This document shows, in pieces, positions 60,187 to 64,000 of a stretch of 64,000 bases of DNA (within the stretch, counting starts at the first letter, position 1; each line of letters opens with the position of its first letter). Location of the stretch: positions 186,001 to 250,000 of the forward strand of contig CBDFIY010000003.1 in NCBI GenBank assembly GCA_965248335.1, given 5' to 3'. The translations under genes and the position numbers were made by a program. This stretch comes from CAKMZU01 sp965248335. GTDB taxonomy: Bacteria; Pseudomonadota; Gammaproteobacteria; Pseudomonadales; DT-91. The notes under the pieces are model-generated. The model worked only from the letters and a program-made list of their open reading frames with translations. It was not told where the DNA came from and did not search any database.

Positions 60187-60990
60187 ATGACAGAGAAAAC
60201 ATTGGATTTCAGTAACCCTTTAGGCTACCCCATACGTGAAGATTTTGGATCAGGTTGTTACTTTCGTGGTATCAAGCTCGAAAAAAGATCAGATGAAAAA
60301 GGCAATTTTATCTTGGGTGAGCTGGAGGATTCGAATCATGGATTTCGTGTATACGTTTATGTGGACAATGAAAAAGTTGTCGATATTCGCGGTGAGGCAA
60401 TTCGTACACCTCTGACGACATGTTTTGGTGCAATGGATGTGCTTAAGAAGTTAATTGGGTGCCCTCTGGGTTTGTCATTGAAAGACTTAGCTGCGCGAGT
60501 GCAAGCGAATGAGCACTGCACTCACTGGCTAGATTTAACCTTACTTGCGATTAATCATGCCAAGCGTTCTACGGCTATTCGCGAGTATAGAGTTGAGGCA
60601 AAAGATGAAGCGGGTAAACCCGAATGGGTCATTGTTTATCGGGATGGTTTGCGTGTGTTGAGTTGGCTTGTTCACAATTGGACTGTGATTGAACCAAAAT
60701 CGCTTGCGAGGAAAACGCTATTTAAAGGTTTTTCTGCTTGGGCCAGTGAGTTCTCTGAGGGCGATGATGAGTTACTGGAGGCGGCGCTTGTTTTACAAAA
60801 AGGTTATTTTGTATCTACAGCACGTCGTTTCGATTTAAACAAAGTAGAGGGTGAACCTGCGATTAAACACGACGTCATGCACGGTGCTTGTTATTCATAT
60901 CAAGAGCCGCAGCTATCTAAGGCTGTGCGTGCCAAAAATAGTGTGCGTGATTTTTCTCATGATCAAATACAGCTGTTGAGGTTCAGTTAG
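60187..60990 (+). CDS. DUF2889 domain-containing protein
   Basis: Function unknown. The 267-residue product resembles the DUF2889 family: IREDFGSGCYFRGIKLEKR near the start, a central DIRGEAIRTPLTTC, and HCTHWLDLTLLAINHAKR. The family pattern of a Cys and His in HCTHWLDL suggests a metal or catalytic site, but no activity is established. I start at ATG 60187, 80 bases from the divergent srkA. No signal peptide. The C-terminus ends before an AT-rich gap. Confidence 0.8.
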   Translation: MTEKTLDFSNPLGYPIREDFGSGCYFRGIKLEKRSDEKGNFILGELEDSNHGFRVYVYVDNEKVVDIRGEAIRTPLTTCFGAMDVLKKLIGCPLGLSLKDLAARVQANEHCTHWLDLTLLAINHAKRSTAIREYRVEAKDEAGKPEWVIVYRDGLRVLSWLVHNWTVIEPKSLARKTLFKGFSAWASEFSEGDDELLEAALVLQKGYFVSTARRFDLNKVEGEPAIKHDVMHGACYSYQEPQLSKAVRAKNSVRDFSHDQIQLLRFS

Positions 60991-61077
60991 TTTTTTGAGT
61001 TCGTTCAAGTTTATATTATTTTCATGGTTTTTATATAATAAGAAAATAAGATAAAAATATGTAATATATTTAAGTGT

Positions 61078-63396
61078 ATGGGTAAACTTAATATAATTTT
61101 TGTTTTTTTCTTCTTGTCTTGTTCTCATAGCAATAAGCTTGGCTCTCTAAGTTTGAGTTTTTCTTCTTCCCATCATTTTTTTCTGGATTATGAGATTTCT
61201 TTGGATTCTATTGAAGTTCTGAATCAAGAGGGCGAGTTAATTTCTATTCCTATAAAAAGAAATGTACTTGATTTCGCGAATACTCATTTTCCTATTGAAG
61301 TTGCTAATAGCAAGATACCTCCTGGGAAATATACAGCTATTTTTTTGACTTTAGAGCTTTCTGGGTTTGAGCCAACACAGACTCAGATGGATTCTAGCGG
61401 CAACTTAGTGGAGCAATCATTAAATGTTGTTGATGTTGATAGATCGCCAATTCCGAGTGAAACAACACGAGTGACAACTGAGCTACGCGTTAATTTTGAC
61501 GTTTCTTTGAGTGAAAAGAAATCGCTGTTATTAGTTCACGACGTTAATAGCTCTTTGCGGTTTTTAAGTATTCCAGATGCATCCTTAAATATGATCAAAG
61601 ATGATCGGGTGATTTTTAATCCATTTTTCTCAGTCTTCGACTTTTCTCAATATCATGCCGATTACATGATTCCATTGAAGGAGTCGAGTACGAGTGATAA
61701 TGCGATATTAGGTGAGAAAGGAGCAACTTTTTCATCTCCAGGTGTTGTTTACGAAATAGCAGACAATGATCTGACAATTAAAGTTGATGGAAAGTTGATA
61801 ACACTTGATATTGATAAGGTTGAGTTTAAATCTTCGACTGATGAAAATCAGGTTGTCGATGTCTCTAATTTGTATGTAGGCATGGATATTTTTTACTTAT
61901 CGAAGAAAAATCAGATATTCTTTTATCCTTCTTGGTTAATGGTTCAGCTGCCCAAGCTACTGGGTGGCTATCTACCTGAGAAAACGAAAGTACTTTCGGT
62001 AAATTATTTTAAAAAAAGTAAAATATTAAGTAAATCAAACGAGATTTTAATTGATTATTCTAGGCTGAATATTTCTGAGTTAATAGGAGGTGAAAATACG
62101 CTGGTTCGCTTATATGGAGTAGCTCATCAAACGGAAAATGAGTTAAATCTTTTTGAGGCTGCAGGCTATGAGCTTGTCACAACAAATGACATATCTGTAC
62201 ATATGCGTTTTGATGAAGAGAAATCAAATAATATAGAGTTCATTGCAGTTGATGATTATTCCGTGATGACTTTCAGTGAGAGTCTTGTTCAAAACACGTA
62301 TGTCTCCATGTATTTACATCAGAGCAAAATCGAACTATCAACGCTTTTGGAGAAAGTCTACTTAACGAATGATGCTTCGTATCAAGTTATGTATCAACAA
62401 GAAAAGGCATCGCTCGTTGAGTCTCTAACAAAAGATGATTTCTTGGGTAGGTTGTCTTTATTACTTGATACAGGCCATAAAATTAAACAGATAGATATGA
62501 CAGGTGTGCTTGATACAGAGAGCGCCAGTTTTATTGCTGCTGATATAAAATTATCTTTGATCGCTAAAATTCAGGGAGCGCATGTCCCTGATAGCATCAG
62601 CGCTAACAAACAAACAGGCTTATCTAAAGGTGCGATTGCAAGTATTGGTGTTAGCTCTACGCTGGGTGGCTCTTTGGTTTTTGCGGGCGTTGTTGCTATT
62701 GCTGATAAGTATTTGAAGTCAGAACAGACTTTGGCTAGCTCTCAGCTATTAAAATATAGGCAGAGTTTTGGCGGGAGTTGTGGTGCAGCTACATCAGCAT
62801 GTGCAATATACGAATTCAAAAGTAAGGGGCGTGATGAAAGTGATGAAGAGGCGATTAATGGAATAAGAAAGCTTGAAAAAAAGATATATCAAATAACGGC
62901 TTCTTCAGGGCCTTATGGGAGGAGAGCATTAGCGCAAGCCTCTGATAGCGGTCTTAGGCGCTCAGGTCAACCAACATATCCATCAGGGATATTAGCAGCG
63001 ATTAATGATAATGCAGAGCTCAGTGAAGCCTTTCATGCGGAAGCCTATAGTAAAAGAAATTTATGGTCTTACATACTGCCACGCTTGTATCCTAAAGAGT
63101 TTAATTATTTGGACACAAAAAATCTCATTCATTATACTAAGCCACATGTATTATCAGAAAATCAACGTGAGCTGAAATTTGTAGCCTTTAAACGTTTTGG
63201 CATTCCAAATGGTGCAGTGCATATTATTATGAAGAGACCCGATGGAACAATACTTGATACAGGTACAGGAAAGAACTTTGGGAGTTTAAAAGCGATGGAG
63301 CGTTCATGGCAATCGACTTTCGGAGGACGATTTACGTCCGTTTCTGATTTGGGTCTTTCTGTTATTTTAACGCAAAAAGTAAGGTCTATAAAGTAG
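61078..63396 (+). CDS. Large lipoprotein with DUF4382-like N-terminus and papain-like (C39-type) C-terminal domain
   Basis: Not recognised as a whole. Signal IIFVFFFLSC gives a lipid-anchored Cys15. Residues 20-170 resemble DUF4382 beta-domains (IPPGKYTAIFLTLELSG). After a long unassigned middle, a hydrophobic segment (GAIASIGVSSTLGGSLVFAG, about 515-540) precedes a C-terminal domain with Cys568 in SFGGSCGAATSAC and His715 in GAVHIIMKRPDG followed by Asp722/Asp727, an order that fits a papain-like cysteine peptidase or bacteriocin-type C39 fold. Proteolysis is an inference. AT-rich composition and weak ribosome-binding site suggest recent acquisition. It overlaps the end of the converging hydrolase by 11 bases. 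Confidence 0.65.
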   Translation: MGKLNIIFVFFFLSCSHSNKLGSLSLSFSSSHHFFLDYEISLDSIEVLNQEGELISIPIKRNVLDFANTHFPIEVANSKIPPGKYTAIFLTLELSGFEPTQTQMDSSGNLVEQSLNVVDVDRSPIPSETTRVTTELRVNFDVSLSEKKSLLLVHDVNSSLRFLSIPDASLNMIKDDRVIFNPFFSVFDFSQYHADYMIPLKESSTSDNAILGEKGATFSSPGVVYEIADNDLTIKVDGKLITLDIDKVEFKSSTDENQVVDVSNLYVGMDIFYLSKKNQIFFYPSWLMVQLPKLLGGYLPEKTKVLSVNYFKKSKILSKSNEILIDYSRLNISELIGGENTLVRLYGVAHQTENELNLFEAAGYELVTTNDISVHMRFDEEKSNNIEFIAVDDYSVMTFSESLVQNTYVSMYLHQSKIELSTLLEKVYLTNDASYQVMYQQEKASLVESLTKDDFLGRLSLLLDTGHKIKQIDMTGVLDTESASFIAADIKLSLIAKIQGAHVPDSISANKQTGLSKGAIASIGVSSTLGGSLVFAGVVAIADKYLKSEQTLASSQLLKYRQSFGGSCGAATSACAIYEFKSKGRDESDEEAINGIRKLEKKIYQITASSGPYGRRALAQASDSGLRRSGQPTYPSGILAAINDNAELSEAFHAEAYSKRNLWSYILPRLYPKEFNYLDTKNLIHYTKPHVLSENQRELKFVAFKRFGIPNGAVHIIMKRPDGTILDTGTGKNFGSLKAMERSWQSTFGGRFTSVSDLGLSVILTQKVRSIK

Positions 63397-64000
63397 AATC
63401 TTTTAGGAAGTTATCCATAGCTGTAGTCATTTTATTTCTAAAGTGTGCTGATTCGCCTGAAAGGTGGTGCCTTGCGCCTTCGATTTCAACATAGGTAAAG
63501 TTATTAAATTTTCCTTCGAGCAGGCTCCTGTTCTTTTTGCCATTCACCGCAATGTCCTTTTCACCTTGTATCATGAGCACAGGGATGTCTAACGGGCGTG
63601 CTGGCATAAAGCCATCTTTTAGCCATGACTGAACTGCTAGCAACCAGTCAGTCGAGATGACTTGTGCCTGAAGTGGATCTTTCATGCGGAGAAATAGCCA
63701 GAATGCATCATCGGATGTGTTTTGAATAAACCGCCGCTTAATCGTGGCCTTAAAATGTTTCATGAAGAAAAGTTGTACTTGTATCCAGGTCCATCCCGTG
63801 GGTTCAACCAGTGGAGCCAGTAAGATCAGTTTGTCGTAATTAGGGAAATCAGTTGATTGCACAAACTGGATGGCAACGCTAGCTCCTGTACTGTGGCCTA
63901 CAAGGTATCTTGGGTGGGGGATGCCCCACTGGTTTATTTGCGCAGTTAGATCAGATAAAACTTTATGGTACTCAATAAAGCTTGGAATGCTTGCGGATGT
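63386..64000 (-). CDS. Alpha/beta hydrolase (lysophospholipase/serine aminopeptidase-like), 5' end outside window
   Basis: Partial gene. The nucleophile elbow GHSTGASVA lies close to the right edge, the acid residue in IQGEKDIAVNGKKN near the middle and the catalytic His in EGARHHLSGES near the end, all in the order expected for the S33/lysophospholipase fold. The start codon is beyond base 64000; a GTG at 63862 is an internal valine. Its stop overlaps the converging lipoprotein gene by 11 bases. The lid region is Met/Phe-rich. Substrate unknown. Confidence 0.85.
   Translation of the reverse strand, partial: TSASIPSFIEYHKVLSDLTAQINQWGIPHPRYLVGHSTGASVAIQFVQSTDFPNYDKLILLAPLVEPTGWTWIQVQLFFMKHFKATIKRRFIQNTSDDAFWLFLRMKDPLQAQVISTDWLLAVQSWLKDGFMPARPLDIPVLMIQGEKDIAVNGKKNRSLLEGKFNNFTYVEIEGARHHLSGESAHFRNKMTTAMDNFLKDSTL

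Overview
The window is chromosomal DNA from a gammaproteobacterium, AT-rich by eye. The evidence is the gene order and gene set: hslVU followed by ubiE-ubiJ-ubiB; coaBC-algC-argB-slmA next to radC-rpmB-rpmG; glnA-DUF4124-glnL-glnG; and xseB-ispA...dxs. I cannot name the genus from sequence alone. The genome is rich in insertion sequences. I see two IS3-family copies, an IS4-family element with an IS200-like element nested inside it, an IS1595-family element, an IS630-family element, and two families of short non-autonomous inverted-repeat elements.

Layout. 1-3.3 kb: tail of a short-chain dehydrogenase, a ferric-iron binding lipoprotein and its permease, gcvH. 3.3-6.5 kb: rlmI, then hslVU behind a textbook heat-shock promoter. 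6.5-10.9 kb: an RND efflux adaptor and pump. 11-17.3 kb: ubiE-ubiJ-ubiB, uvrD and an orphan TRAP solute-binding protein. 17.4-21.4 kb: a small accessory island with two GNAT acetyltransferases, an attC-like fold, a dead AraC-type gene, IS3 copy A and two MITEs. 21.4-28.7 kb: core genes (frameshifted slmA, argB, algC, coaBC, radC, rpmBG). 28.8-36.6 kb: two paralogous single-pass surface-type proteins with cadherin-like repeats, the second cut by IS3 copy B, followed by the nested IS4/IS200 unit. 36.8-43.1 kb: lactate permease and a D-lactate dehydrogenase, a small membrane protein, thiI. 43.3-49 kb: the nitrogen-control cluster, with IS1595 inserted between the NtrC/sigma-54 promoter and glnA. 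49.1-56.7 kb: xseB-ispA and dxs, a usual operon here split by a 4.5-kb insert holding a lipase-like gene behind a heptanucleotide repeat, a frameshifted lipoprotein and IS630. 56.8-64 kb: ribA, a Kef-type antiporter, srkA, a DUF2889 gene, a large lipoprotein with a papain-like C-terminal domain, and a partial alpha/beta hydrolase.

How it fits together. The core genes serve protein quality control (HslVU), ubiquinone synthesis (UbiE, UbiJ, UbiB), isoprenoid precursors (IspA, Dxs), nitrogen assimilation (GlnA, NtrB, NtrC), lactate oxidation, and sugar-phosphate, CoA and arginine metabolism. The accessory islands are where the unusual biology lies. They contain a reconstructable gene disruption with its target duplication, a promoter separated from its gene, simple-sequence repeats placed where they could switch expression, homopolymer frameshifts, and MITEs whose likely transposases are in the same window. 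No CRISPR array, tRNA or rRNA gene was seen.
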